Shown piece by piece: positions 26,645 to 35,036 of a stretch of DNA of 64,000 nt. Where the stretch lies: positions 4,171-68,170 of the forward strand of contig CAZCLF010000007.1 of NCBI GenBank assembly GCA_964499485.1. The letters run 5' to 3'. This DNA is from Ga0074130 sp964499485. Lineage in GTDB: Bacteria > Pseudomonadota > Gammaproteobacteria > Burkholderiales > Rhodocyclaceae. The notes beneath the pieces are model-generated. The model made no database searches. It saw nothing but the letters and a program-made list of their open reading frames with translations, and was not told where the DNA came from. Both the position numbers and the translations under genes were made by a program. Position 1 is the stretch's first letter. Every line of letters begins with the position of its first letter.

Positions 26645-29488
26645 ATGTTGCAAATGCTTTCCAACTCGTATCTATTCGGCGCCAATGCGCCCTTTATCGA
26701 AGAGCTCTACGAAGCCTATCTGGTCAATCCAGCGGCGATCGATCCTGTTTGGCGTGAATACTTCGATAAGCTCGTTAGTTTGCCGGGCGCGGGTAATTAC
26801 ACCGGGCCTGATGTGCCGCATGCGCCCATCGTTGCCTCCTTTGCCCAACGTGCCAAAGAAGGGGAACTGCGCACCAATAGTCGCCCTGCGATTGCCGAGG
26901 ATGGTAAACAGCATGGGGTATTCCGTCTTGTCTCTGCTTACCGTTTCCTAGGCAACCGATGGGCACAGATCGACCCGCTTAAGCGCGCCGAGCGGCCCAA
27001 CATCGCCGAGCTAGAACCGGCTTTCTACGGTTTTACCGAGGCTGATCTCAGCCACACCTTCAGTGCCGGCTCCTTCTCTGGGGTGTCTGAGAACGCCACG
27101 CTCGGCGAAATCATCGATGGCTTACGTCAGACGTATTGCGGCAGCATCGGTCTTGAATACATGTATATCTCGGATGTGACTCAGAAGCGCTGGCTCCAAG
27201 CGCGCTTTGAGCCTATCCGTGCCACGCCGTCCTATAGCCCTGAGCGTAAGCGCCATTTCTTGGAGCGTCTCACTGCTGCCGAGACGCTTGAACGTTATCT
27301 CCATACCAAATACGTTGGCCAAAAGCGCTTTTCCTTAGAGGGCAGTGAGGCCACCATCCTTGCGCTGGACGAGCTGATTCAAGTCGCAGGTCGGACGGGC
27401 GTGCAGGAAATTGTGGTCGGCATGGCGCACCGTGGCCGCTTGAATGTGCTGGTGAATACGCTGGGTAAGTCACCCAAAGACTTGTTCTCGGAATTCGAAG
27501 GCAAGCAGGCAGAGGAGCTGACCTCTGGTGACGTGAAGTACCACATGGGCTTTTCGTCGAATATTTCGACTGAGGGTGGACCTGTCCACCTGTCGCTGGC
27601 GTTCAATCCATCGCACCTTGAAATCGTCAATCCGGTGGTTGAAGGCTCTGTCTATGCGCGCCAGCGGCGTCGTGGCGACAAGAGCGGTGATGGCGTGCTG
27701 CCTGTGATCTTGCATGGTGACTCTGCCGTGGCCGGGCAGGGCGTCAATCAGGAAATGCTCAATTTCTCGAAGACGCGTGGCTACGGTGTGGGCGGGACGG
27801 TGCATATCATCGTCAATAATCAAATCGGCTTTACCACCTCCGATCCGCGCGACTATCGTTCGTCCACCTACTGCACCGACATCTTCAAGATGATCGAAGC
27901 GCCAATTTTCCACGTCAATGGTGATGACCCAGAAGCGGTGGCCTATGTGACACAGGTGGCGATGGAGTTCCGTCAGGAGTTCAATACCGACGTCGTGATT
28001 GATCTGGTTTGCTTCCGCAAGCTTGGCCACAATGAGCAAGATGAGCCGATGGTCACGCAACCCCTGATGTATAAGCGCATTCAGGCACACCCGGGCGCAC
28101 GTCAACTGTATGCCGATCGCTTGGTTGCGCAAGGGGTGTGTGCCGAGGGCGAACCCGAACAGTTCATCAAGGATTACCGTGCGGCGCTGGATCGCGGTGA
28201 GCTGCTCTACAACCCGGTGTTGACCAATCATCCAATGACATTGGCCATCGACTGGACCCCCTTCGCTGGTCAGCAGTACACCGACGAATGCAAGACAGCT
28301 GTACCGATCCCTGAATTGCAGCGAATGGCGCAGGCACTCACCACGATTCCCGAGGCCTTCACGCTGCATCCGCGTGTGCAGAAGGTGATTGATGATCGCC
28401 GTTTGATGGGTGAGGGGAAGCTTCCTTTGGATTGGGGCATGGGTGAGAACCTTGCCTATGCCACGCTGCTGATGCAGGGCTATGGCGTGCGTGTGTCGGG
28501 TGAGGATGTCGGCCGAGGCACATTCTTCCACCGTCACGCGACCTTGCATGATCAGAACCGTGAAAAGTGGGACATCGGAACCTATATTCCACTGCAGAAC
28601 ATTGATCCTAAGCAGTCACCTTTTATCGTGATTGACTCGGTCCTCTCCGAAGAGGCCGTACTGGCGTTTGAGTACGGCTACTCAACCGCCGCACCGAATG
28701 AGCTGGTGGTCTGGGAAGCGCAGTTTGGCGACTTTGCCAATGGCGCTCAGGTGGTGATTGACCAGTTCATTTCCTCTGGCGAAGCTAAGTGGGGGCGCCT
28801 CTCCGGGCTAACGCTGATGCTGCCGCATGGCTATGAAGGGCAAGGCCCAGAGCACTCCTCAGCACGCATTGAGCGCTACATGAGCTTGTCTGCAGAAATG
28901 AACTGGCAGGTATGTGTGCCATCGACACCCTCGCAAATCTTCCATCTGTTGCGTCGTCAGATGCTCAGAAAGCTGCGTAAGCCGTTGGTCATCATCACGC
29001 CCAAGTCGCTCTTGCGTCACAAAGATGCAGTTTCCACGCTCGATGAGCTAGCGAATGGTCAGTTCCGCACTGTGATTGGTGAGACCGAGGCATTAGATCC
29101 GAAGAAGGTGGAACGTGTGGTCTTCTGCGCAGGCAAGATTTACTACGAGCTGATGGCGCACCGGCGCGAGCAGAACATCACCAACACGGCGGTATGTCGA
29201 ATCGAGCAACTGTATCCCTTTCCGAATGACGAGATTCAAGCCGAGCTGCTGAAGTGGCCGAAGGCGAAGGAAATCGTCTGGTGTCAGGAAGAGCCGCGCA
29301 ATCAGGGCGCGTGGTACTGGCTGGCATCGCGATATCACATTGCCAAGCGCGTCGCCTCAGGGCAGGAGCTCTTCCTGGTCAGTCGGCCGGCATCGGCCTC
29401 GCCAGCAGTCGGTTATTACGCCAAGCACCATGCGCAGCAAAAAGCAGTGATCGAGGGGGCATTTGGCCCACTCGACAAGACTATTTGA
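26645..29488 (+). CDS. sucA: 2-oxoglutarate dehydrogenase E1
   Basis: Thiamine diphosphate decarboxylase of 947 residues. N-terminal SNSYLFGANAPFIEELYEAYL is the E2-binding segment; VVGMAHRGRLNVLVNTLGK, LHGDSAVAGQGVNQE and IVNNQIGFTTSDPRD form the cofactor region. GAGGTGACGCC precedes the ATG. Followed by sucB and lpdA in one run. Confidence 0.97.
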   Translation: MLQMLSNSYLFGANAPFIEELYEAYLVNPAAIDPVWREYFDKLVSLPGAGNYTGPDVPHAPIVASFAQRAKEGELRTNSRPAIAEDGKQHGVFRLVSAYRFLGNRWAQIDPLKRAERPNIAELEPAFYGFTEADLSHTFSAGSFSGVSENATLGEIIDGLRQTYCGSIGLEYMYISDVTQKRWLQARFEPIRATPSYSPERKRHFLERLTAAETLERYLHTKYVGQKRFSLEGSEATILALDELIQVAGRTGVQEIVVGMAHRGRLNVLVNTLGKSPKDLFSEFEGKQAEELTSGDVKYHMGFSSNISTEGGPVHLSLAFNPSHLEIVNPVVEGSVYARQRRRGDKSGDGVLPVILHGDSAVAGQGVNQEMLNFSKTRGYGVGGTVHIIVNNQIGFTTSDPRDYRSSTYCTDIFKMIEAPIFHVNGDDPEAVAYVTQVAMEFRQEFNTDVVIDLVCFRKLGHNEQDEPMVTQPLMYKRIQAHPGARQLYADRLVAQGVCAEGEPEQFIKDYRAALDRGELLYNPVLTNHPMTLAIDWTPFAGQQYTDECKTAVPIPELQRMAQALTTIPEAFTLHPRVQKVIDDRRLMGEGKLPLDWGMGENLAYATLLMQGYGVRVSGEDVGRGTFFHRHATLHDQNREKWDIGTYIPLQNIDPKQSPFIVIDSVLSEEAVLAFEYGYSTAAPNELVVWEAQFGDFANGAQVVIDQFISSGEAKWGRLSGLTLMLPHGYEGQGPEHSSARIERYMSLSAEMNWQVCVPSTPSQIFHLLRRQMLRKLRKPLVIITPKSLLRHKDAVSTLDELANGQFRTVIGETEALDPKKVERVVFCAGKIYYELMAHRREQNITNTAVCRIEQLYPFPNDEIQAELLKWPKAKEIVWCQEEPRNQGAWYWLASRYHIAKRVASGQELFLVSRPASASPAVGYYAKHHAQQKAVIEGAFGPLDKTI

Positions 29489-29522
29489 ACGGCAAAAAGC
29501 AACGGGTATACGGAGAGAATAA

Positions 29523-30818
29523 ATGCTGATCGAAGTGAAAGTGCCGCAGTTGTCCGAGTCAGTGGCTGAAGCCACGCTGGTGTCCTGGCATAAACAGCCG
29601 GGCGAGGCCGTCGCACGTGACGAGAACCTGATCGATATCGAAACCGATAAGGTTGTCCTTGAATTACCCGCGCCGGGAGACGGGGTGCTGATCAAGGTGC
29701 TCAAGGCTAATGGCGCCACCGTGGTATCGGGCGAAGTCATTGCGCATCTGGATACTGAAGCCAAGGCATCGGCAGCGCCTGCTGCAAAGGCCTCTGCCAG
29801 CAAGGCGGCTTCACCCGCGCCCCAAGCCGCTTCTTCCGCTCCTGCTATAGCGCAAGCTACTGCATCAGAGCCAGTGGTCATGCCGGCTGCACGCAAGTTG
29901 CTAGCCGAGTCAGGCTTGGATGCTAGCCAGATTGAAGGCAGCGGTCGCGGCGGGCGCATTACTAAAGCTGATGTACTGAGCACGACTAAACCAGCAGCGC
30001 CGGCAGCACCCGCAGCGCCTCTTGCCGCCCAGTCAGCATCGGTTGCCAGCCCTGCTGCCGCACCACGCCCCGCGCTGGCCCAGCCATCCGCCGTGAATGT
30101 GGACGCCTTGCTCGCTGGCCGGCCTGAGCAGCGTGTGCCGATGTCGCGCCTTCGCGCCCGTGTGGCCGAGCGTCTGCTGCAGTCGCAACAGCAGAATGCA
30201 ATCCTGACGACCTTCAACGAGGTCAATATGGGCCCAGTGATGGAGCTCCGCGCCAAGTACAAGGATAAGTTCGAGAAGGAGCATGGCGTGAAGCTTGGCT
30301 TCATGTCTTTCTTCGTTAAGGCCGTCGTCGCCGCGCTCAAGAAGTACCCGGTGATCAATGCCTCGGTAGATGGCAATGACATTGTCTATCACGGCTACTT
30401 TGATATTGGCATTGCGGTGGGCAGCCCGCGTGGCCTAGTGGTTCCGATCCTCCGCGATGCCGATCAAATGAGCCTTGCGCAGATCGAAAAGAAGATTGCC
30501 GAGTTCGGCAAGAAAGCGCAGGACGGCAAGTTGTCGATGGAAGACCTGACCGGCGGCACCTTCTCGATTTCAAATGGTGGGGTATTCGGCTCCATGCTGT
30601 CGACCCCCATCATCAACCCACCACAGTCAGCCATCCTCGGCATCCATGCCACCAAGGATCGCCCAGTGGTTGAGAACGGACAGATCGTGATTCGTCCGAT
30701 CAACTATCTGGCGATGTCCTATGACCATCGCATCATTGATGGCCGTGAGGCCGTCTTGGGTTTGGTGACGATTAAAGAGGCGCTGGAAGATCCGGCCCGT
30801 CTGTTGCTTGATCTCTGA
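29523..30818 (+). CDS. sucB: Dihydrolipoamide succinyltransferase (E2)
   Basis: Core of the 2-oxoglutarate dehydrogenase complex, 431 residues. The lipoyl domain has the modified lysine in IETDKVVLELPAP (about residue 44). An Ala/Pro-rich linker follows (about 80-115), then the E3-binding domain (ARKLLAESGLDASQIEGSG), a second linker, and the catalytic domain with SYDHRIIDGREAV near the C-terminus. Confidence 0.97.
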   Translation: MLIEVKVPQLSESVAEATLVSWHKQPGEAVARDENLIDIETDKVVLELPAPGDGVLIKVLKANGATVVSGEVIAHLDTEAKASAAPAAKASASKAASPAPQAASSAPAIAQATASEPVVMPAARKLLAESGLDASQIEGSGRGGRITKADVLSTTKPAAPAAPAAPLAAQSASVASPAAAPRPALAQPSAVNVDALLAGRPEQRVPMSRLRARVAERLLQSQQQNAILTTFNEVNMGPVMELRAKYKDKFEKEHGVKLGFMSFFVKAVVAALKKYPVINASVDGNDIVYHGYFDIGIAVGSPRGLVVPILRDADQMSLAQIEKKIAEFGKKAQDGKLSMEDLTGGTFSISNGGVFGSMLSTPIINPPQSAILGIHATKDRPVVENGQIVIRPINYLAMSYDHRIIDGREAVLGLVTIKEALEDPARLLLDL

Positions 30819-30832
30819 GCCGGAGTACAGCG

Positions 30833-32266
30833 ATGAAAGAGTTTGATGTTGTTGTGATTGGTGCGGGCCCTGCGGGCTATGTGGCGGCGATTCGTGCGGC
30901 CCAGCTGGGCAAGCAGGTTGCGTGTATCGAGTCGGAGTCGTATGCCGACCCAAAAGGACAAGTTCGCCTTGGGGGTACCTGTCTCAACGTGGGCTGTATT
31001 CCTTCTAAGGCTTTGCTGCAATCGTCAGAGTTGTATGCCCAAGCCAATCATGCGTTCGTGATGCACGGCATTGGCGTGGATGGCGTGCGCATGGATGTAC
31101 CGACCATGTTGCGTCGCAAGGACAATATCGTCACTCAGCTGACAAATGGCATCCGCAGCCTGTTTAAGAAGAACAAGGTGACGCAGCTTTCTGGTCACGG
31201 TCGCTTTGTCGGTCGCGAAGGGGATCGTTGGATTGTCGAGATCAAAGGCAAGGATGGTGAAGAACTGGTGGCTGCGACCCATGTTGTTGTGGCCACGGGT
31301 TCAAGTGCGCGGCATCTGGAAGGCGTGCCCGTCGATAACCGCATCGTCTGCGACAACATTGGCGCGCTGAATTTTGAAAGTGTTCCGCAGCGGCTGGGTA
31401 TTATCGGTGCAGGGGTGATTGGGCTTGAGCTCGGCTCAGTTTGGAAGCGTCTGGGTGCCGATGTGACGATTTTGGAAGCCATGCCGGACTTTCTGGCGGC
31501 TGCTGATCAGGCTGTCACCAAAGAAGCATGGAAAGTATTCACCGCAGGTCAGGGCCTGAAGATTCAGCTGGGCGTGAAGATTAATGCAGTGCTGCCGCAT
31601 GAGAACGGCGTGCGCATTGAATACGAATCGGCAGACGAGAGCATTGTGCTGGAAGTGGATCGCCTGATTGTTTCGGTGGGTCGACTCGCCAATACCGCAG
31701 GGCTGGGTGCCGATGTGGTCGGCTTGCAATTGGATGATCGTGGTCGTGTCGATGTCGATGCCGAGTGTCGTACCAACCTTGAGAATGTCTGGGCAGTTGG
31801 CGATGTGGTGCGTGGTCCTATGCTTGCACACAAGGGCATGGAAGAGGGCGTGATGGTGGCCGAGCTGATTGCGGGTCAAGCAGGCCATGTGAATATGAAC
31901 ACCATTCCCTGGGTGATCTACACCCACCCTGAGATTGCCTGGGTCGGCAAAACGGAGCAGCAGCTTAAGAATGAAGGCGTTGACTATAAGGTTGGCCAGA
32001 TTCCTTTTGTCGCTAATGGCCGTGCCTTGGGGCAGGGCGATACTACAGGCTTTGTCAAAATGCTGGCCTGTGCGCAGACGGACCGCATTCTCGGCATGCA
32101 TGTGTTCGGCAACAATGCTTCGGAGCTAATTGCTGAGGCGGTCGTTGCTATGGAGTTTGGTGCCTCTTCGGAAGACATCGCGCGCATCTGCCACGCACAT
32201 CCGACATTGTCGGAAGCCGTGCATGAAGCGGCATTGGCGATCGACAAGCGCGCGCTGCATTTCTGA
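30833..32266 (+). CDS. lpdA: Dihydrolipoyl dehydrogenase (E3)
   Basis: Flavoprotein of 477 residues that reoxidises lipoamide with NAD+. Motifs: VIGAGPAGYVAAIRAAQLG for FAD, the redox disulfide in GGTCLNVGCIPSKAL, IGAGVIGLELGSVWKRLG for NAD, and the C-terminal catalytic HAHPTLSEAVHEAAL. It follows sucB by 14 bases and completes the complex. Confidence 0.97.
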   Translation: MKEFDVVVIGAGPAGYVAAIRAAQLGKQVACIESESYADPKGQVRLGGTCLNVGCIPSKALLQSSELYAQANHAFVMHGIGVDGVRMDVPTMLRRKDNIVTQLTNGIRSLFKKNKVTQLSGHGRFVGREGDRWIVEIKGKDGEELVAATHVVVATGSSARHLEGVPVDNRIVCDNIGALNFESVPQRLGIIGAGVIGLELGSVWKRLGADVTILEAMPDFLAAADQAVTKEAWKVFTAGQGLKIQLGVKINAVLPHENGVRIEYESADESIVLEVDRLIVSVGRLANTAGLGADVVGLQLDDRGRVDVDAECRTNLENVWAVGDVVRGPMLAHKGMEEGVMVAELIAGQAGHVNMNTIPWVIYTHPEIAWVGKTEQQLKNEGVDYKVGQIPFVANGRALGQGDTTGFVKMLACAQTDRILGMHVFGNNASELIAEAVVAMEFGASSEDIARICHAHPTLSEAVHEAALAIDKRALHF

Positions 32267-32310
32267 TGCTTATTTCCCGGCTGGTACATCCAGCTAGGGT
32301 TCGTGGATAG

Positions 32311-33450
32311 ATGGAACCGCACCTGATTCTCAACGTGCCTCAAAAAGGCATGCTCGAACGATTTGCCGAAGTGGCAAAGGAACGTGGCATTACGCCAGAC
32401 TCCGCTCAACTAGCGGCGGCAGATCGTTTGCAGCGGTTCTATGATGAGCTGATTGCCTTCAAGGCAGCGCGGCGCACTGCCCTGCGTCGCTTGCTCCTGA
32501 ATCCAGAATTGCCCCGAGGCGTTTGGATCTGGGGCGGCGTAGGGCGTGGCAAGAGCTTTCTGATGAACTGCCTCTTCGAAGCCGTGCCCTACACCAAGAA
32601 GCGGCGCGTACATTTCCATGCCTTTATGCAGGAAGTGCATGCTGCGCTAAACCAGCGGCGTGCTACTAGCCACGGTAGCGGTTCCGATCCGCTGGCCGCC
32701 ATTGCTCGTGATATTGCGGAACAGACTCGATTGATGTGTTTTGACGAGTTTCATGTCAGCGATATTGCAGATGCAATGATCCTCGGGCGCTTGATGCAGG
32801 CGCTATTCGATGAGGGTGTGGTGTTCTGTATCACCTCAAACTACCCGCCTGGTCAGCTGTATCCGGATGGTTTGCATCGAGACCAATTTGTACCAGCGAT
32901 AGAGTTGCTAGAGGATAAGCTCGATATCGTCGAATTGGATGCGGGCGTGGATTACCGCGGCCGTACGCTCGCCATGAGCGACACCTATTTTATTGATGCT
33001 GATGAAAGCGTTTGGTTTCAGATGCAGCAATCCTTCACGCGCATTGCGGGCGGGGTGGGCAATGACATGCCGCTTGAGCTGGGTGGGCGTGAGTTATTAG
33101 TCGTGAGGCGAGCCGCTGGGGCAATCTGGTGTGACTTCCATGCCTTGTGCGGCGAGCCGCGTGGTCAGGCAGATTACCTAGAGCTGGCGCGGAGCTTCCA
33201 CACGCTCTTCCTGACGGGCGTGCCACGTATGCTACCGGGGCAGGGCGCTGAGGCACGGCGTTTTACTTGGCTGGTTGATATTCTCTACGACGCTGCCGTA
33301 CAGATTGTCATTGCCGCCGACTGTTCGGCTGAGGAACTGTATGTGGATGGGGTGCATGCCGATGAGTTTCATCGCACCGTTAGCCGTCTCAATGAAATGC
33401 GTTCAGCGGAATATCATGCGCAGGCTCATCGGCCGCCGCCTCGAGCCTAA
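32311..33450 (+). CDS. zapE: Cell division protein ZapE / AFG1-like ATPase
   Basis: P-loop ATPase of 379 residues related to mitochondrial AFG1 and E. coli ZapE, which affects Z-ring function under stress. Walker A reads WGGVGRGKSFLMN and Walker B reads LMCFDEFHVSDIADAM. A C-terminal VLVD-like segment reads LVDILYDAAVQIVIAADCS. The ATG at 32311 has only a weak GTGGA before it; an inner Met at residue 14 is an alternative. It follows lpdA by 44 bases. Confidence 0.92.
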   Translation: MEPHLILNVPQKGMLERFAEVAKERGITPDSAQLAAADRLQRFYDELIAFKAARRTALRRLLLNPELPRGVWIWGGVGRGKSFLMNCLFEAVPYTKKRRVHFHAFMQEVHAALNQRRATSHGSGSDPLAAIARDIAEQTRLMCFDEFHVSDIADAMILGRLMQALFDEGVVFCITSNYPPGQLYPDGLHRDQFVPAIELLEDKLDIVELDAGVDYRGRTLAMSDTYFIDADESVWFQMQQSFTRIAGGVGNDMPLELGGRELLVVRRAAGAIWCDFHALCGEPRGQADYLELARSFHTLFLTGVPRMLPGQGAEARRFTWLVDILYDAAVQIVIAADCSAEELYVDGVHADEFHRTVSRLNEMRSAEYHAQAHRPPPRA

Positions 33451-33569
33451 ATAGCGCTTGCTTGAAATATCTGCATAGAAAAAGCCAGTACGAGAAAGTT
33501 TGATCTAGAATCGACCCAGAGGTTAAAAAGCCTCAGGGGAGAAAACAACATTGTTCAGCAGGAGGCAGC

Positions 33570-34085
33570 ATGCTGCATGTTGGTCAGACAGTACCGTCTT
33601 TCGAATTGCCGGATGCAGACATGGAAATGTTCAATCCCGCCTCCCTGCGCGGCAAGTCGCATGCCGTCTTATTTTTCTACCCGCGTGACGATACGCCGCT
33701 GTGCACCATGGAAGCGGCCGATTTCAGCGACCACGAGAGCGAATTCAACCAGCATCGCTGCGTCATCCTCGGCGTCAGCCGTGATGATTGCCTCAAACAT
33801 GCCGATTTCCGCGACAAGCATGGGCTCTCAATTCGCCTGCTTTCGGATGTTGGCGCCAAGGTTTCAAAGCAATTTGGGGTTTGCCACTTCAAGGAGGTGG
33901 ACGGCATCAAAAAGCTCTGTGTGATACGCTCTACCTTCGTCATCGACATGCACGGGGTGGTCCGGCACGCTTTGTACGACATACACCCTCGCGGGCATGC
34001 CGCTGAGGTTTTTCAACTCGTGAAGGAACTTGATCGCACATGCAGATCACCAAAGACACAGTTGTCACGCTCGACTATCGCGTGA
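33570..34085 (+). CDS. Peroxiredoxin, BCP/PrxQ family
   Basis: Thiol peroxidase of 171 residues. It begins MLHVGQTVPSFELPDADM and has the peroxidatic cysteine in FYPRDDTPLCTMEAADF. The resolving cysteine usually found five residues later in PrxQ (TPGCTxExC-like) is absent, so it may act as a 1-Cys enzyme or use another cysteine (such as DDCLKH). CAGGAGGCAGC precedes the ATG. The last 15 codons overlap the next gene in another frame by 46 bases. Confidence 0.88.
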   Translation: MLHVGQTVPSFELPDADMEMFNPASLRGKSHAVLFFYPRDDTPLCTMEAADFSDHESEFNQHRCVILGVSRDDCLKHADFRDKHGLSIRLLSDVGAKVSKQFGVCHFKEVDGIKKLCVIRSTFVIDMHGVVRHALYDIHPRGHAAEVFQLVKELDRTCRSPKTQLSRSTIA

Positions 34086-34522
34086 CCGACAGCGACGGCG
34101 TCCTCGTTGACGACGGCAAGCATCCCCTGACCTATCTCCACGGCGGCTACGGCGGCATCTTCGATCGCATCGAAGTTGAACTGCAAGGCAAGGCGGTGGG
34201 CGATAAGCTCGACGTTAAGCTGCAGCCAGAAGAGGCTTTCGGCGACTACGACGAATCCCTGATCGCCATTGAACCGCGCGATTTGTTCCCTGAGAACATT
34301 GAAATCGGCATGCAGTTCGAGCGTGGCAGCGAAGATGAAGATGATGAAGATATGCTCTTCACCATCACCGACATTACCGACGATAAGGTGATTGTCGATG
34401 GCAATCACCCGCTGGCAGGTCAGTCGCTGATTTTCAGCTGCACCGTGACCGACGTGCGCAAGGCTTCTGCTGAAGAGCTGAGCCACGGCCATGTGCATGG
34501 CCCCGGTGGTCACCACCACTAA
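34040..34522 (+). CDS. FKBP-type peptidyl-prolyl isomerase, SlyD-like
   Basis: Cytoplasmic prolyl isomerase and chaperone of 160 residues. MQITKDTVVTLDYRVTDSDG is the usual start. An FKBP domain with an inserted flap contains EEAFGDYDESLI, and the tail GHVHGPGGHHH can bind metal such as nickel. The tail is much shorter than in E. coli SlyD. AAGGA is 10 bases upstream, inside the end of the peroxiredoxin gene. Terminated by a strong hairpin. Confidence 0.93.
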   Translation: MQITKDTVVTLDYRVTDSDGVLVDDGKHPLTYLHGGYGGIFDRIEVELQGKAVGDKLDVKLQPEEAFGDYDESLIAIEPRDLFPENIEIGMQFERGSEDEDDEDMLFTITDITDDKVIVDGNHPLAGQSLIFSCTVTDVRKASAEELSHGHVHGPGGHHH

Positions 34523-34534
34523 GCCGTATCGCGC

Positions 34535-34569
34535 AATAAAAAAGCCGGCTGTGTGCCGGCTTTTTTATT
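34535..34569. terminator. Bidirectional intrinsic terminator
   Basis: AAAAAAGCCGGC, TGTGT, GCCGGCTTTTTT between the slyD-like gene and the converging gene at 34601. Confidence 0.94.
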
Positions 34570-34600
34570 GTCCTTAGTGTTCTGGAGGCGGTTCGCCTCA

Positions 34601-35035
34601 TCAGTCCACAGCAACCTTACGCAGGAATAACGGCACAGGTTGTCCCATGGCCAGCGAGATCACCAGATAGCCGCCTTTGTCAGGCTCCTGCTTTACGGTG
34701 TAACGGCAGAAAGCCTGCAGACGGTTGCGGATACAGGCAATGCGCGCTTGCGTATGCCATTCTTCCGGAAAGAATTGACGGATTTCTTCCGTGCTGGCGA
34801 CTTGATAATCACAGTCACGCTGACAGGTGATTTTCATCCACTCGCCACCAAACTGCTTACCTTCAAGTTGCCATTTCGCATCGCTGCGCGACAGACGGTA
34901 ATACACATCCGTGGCCCGAAAGTGCTGATCGAGCACTACATACGCGCCAACATCTTCATCCGTTAGTTTGTCTGCGGCATGGCTCGTGCCAGCAAGAAAG
35001 CACAGCGCACAGAGCAGGACGAATCGTTTCCACAT
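34601..35035 (-). CDS. Conserved hypothetical secreted protein
   Basis: A 144-residue protein with a clear signal peptide (MWKRFVLLCALCFLAGTSHA) and four cysteines in the mature part (TCQRDCDY, IACI, AFCRY), probably two disulfides in the periplasm. No family recognised. It begins one base after the mutS stop on the same strand, so it is probably transcribed with mutS. Confidence 0.8.
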   Translation of the reverse strand: MWKRFVLLCALCFLAGTSHAADKLTDEDVGAYVVLDQHFRATDVYYRLSRSDAKWQLEGKQFGGEWMKITCQRDCDYQVASTEEIRQFFPEEWHTQARIACIRNRLQAFCRYTVKQEPDKGGYLVISLAMGQPVPLFLRKVAVD

Positions 35036-35036
35036 G

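Noticed and set aside
27470..28549. 359-codon minus-strand frame
   Set aside because: Antisense shadow inside sucA.
32280..32294. Small inverted repeat GCTGG-TACAT-CCAGC between lpdA and zapE
   Set aside because: Only five base pairs and no T run; too weak to call a terminator.
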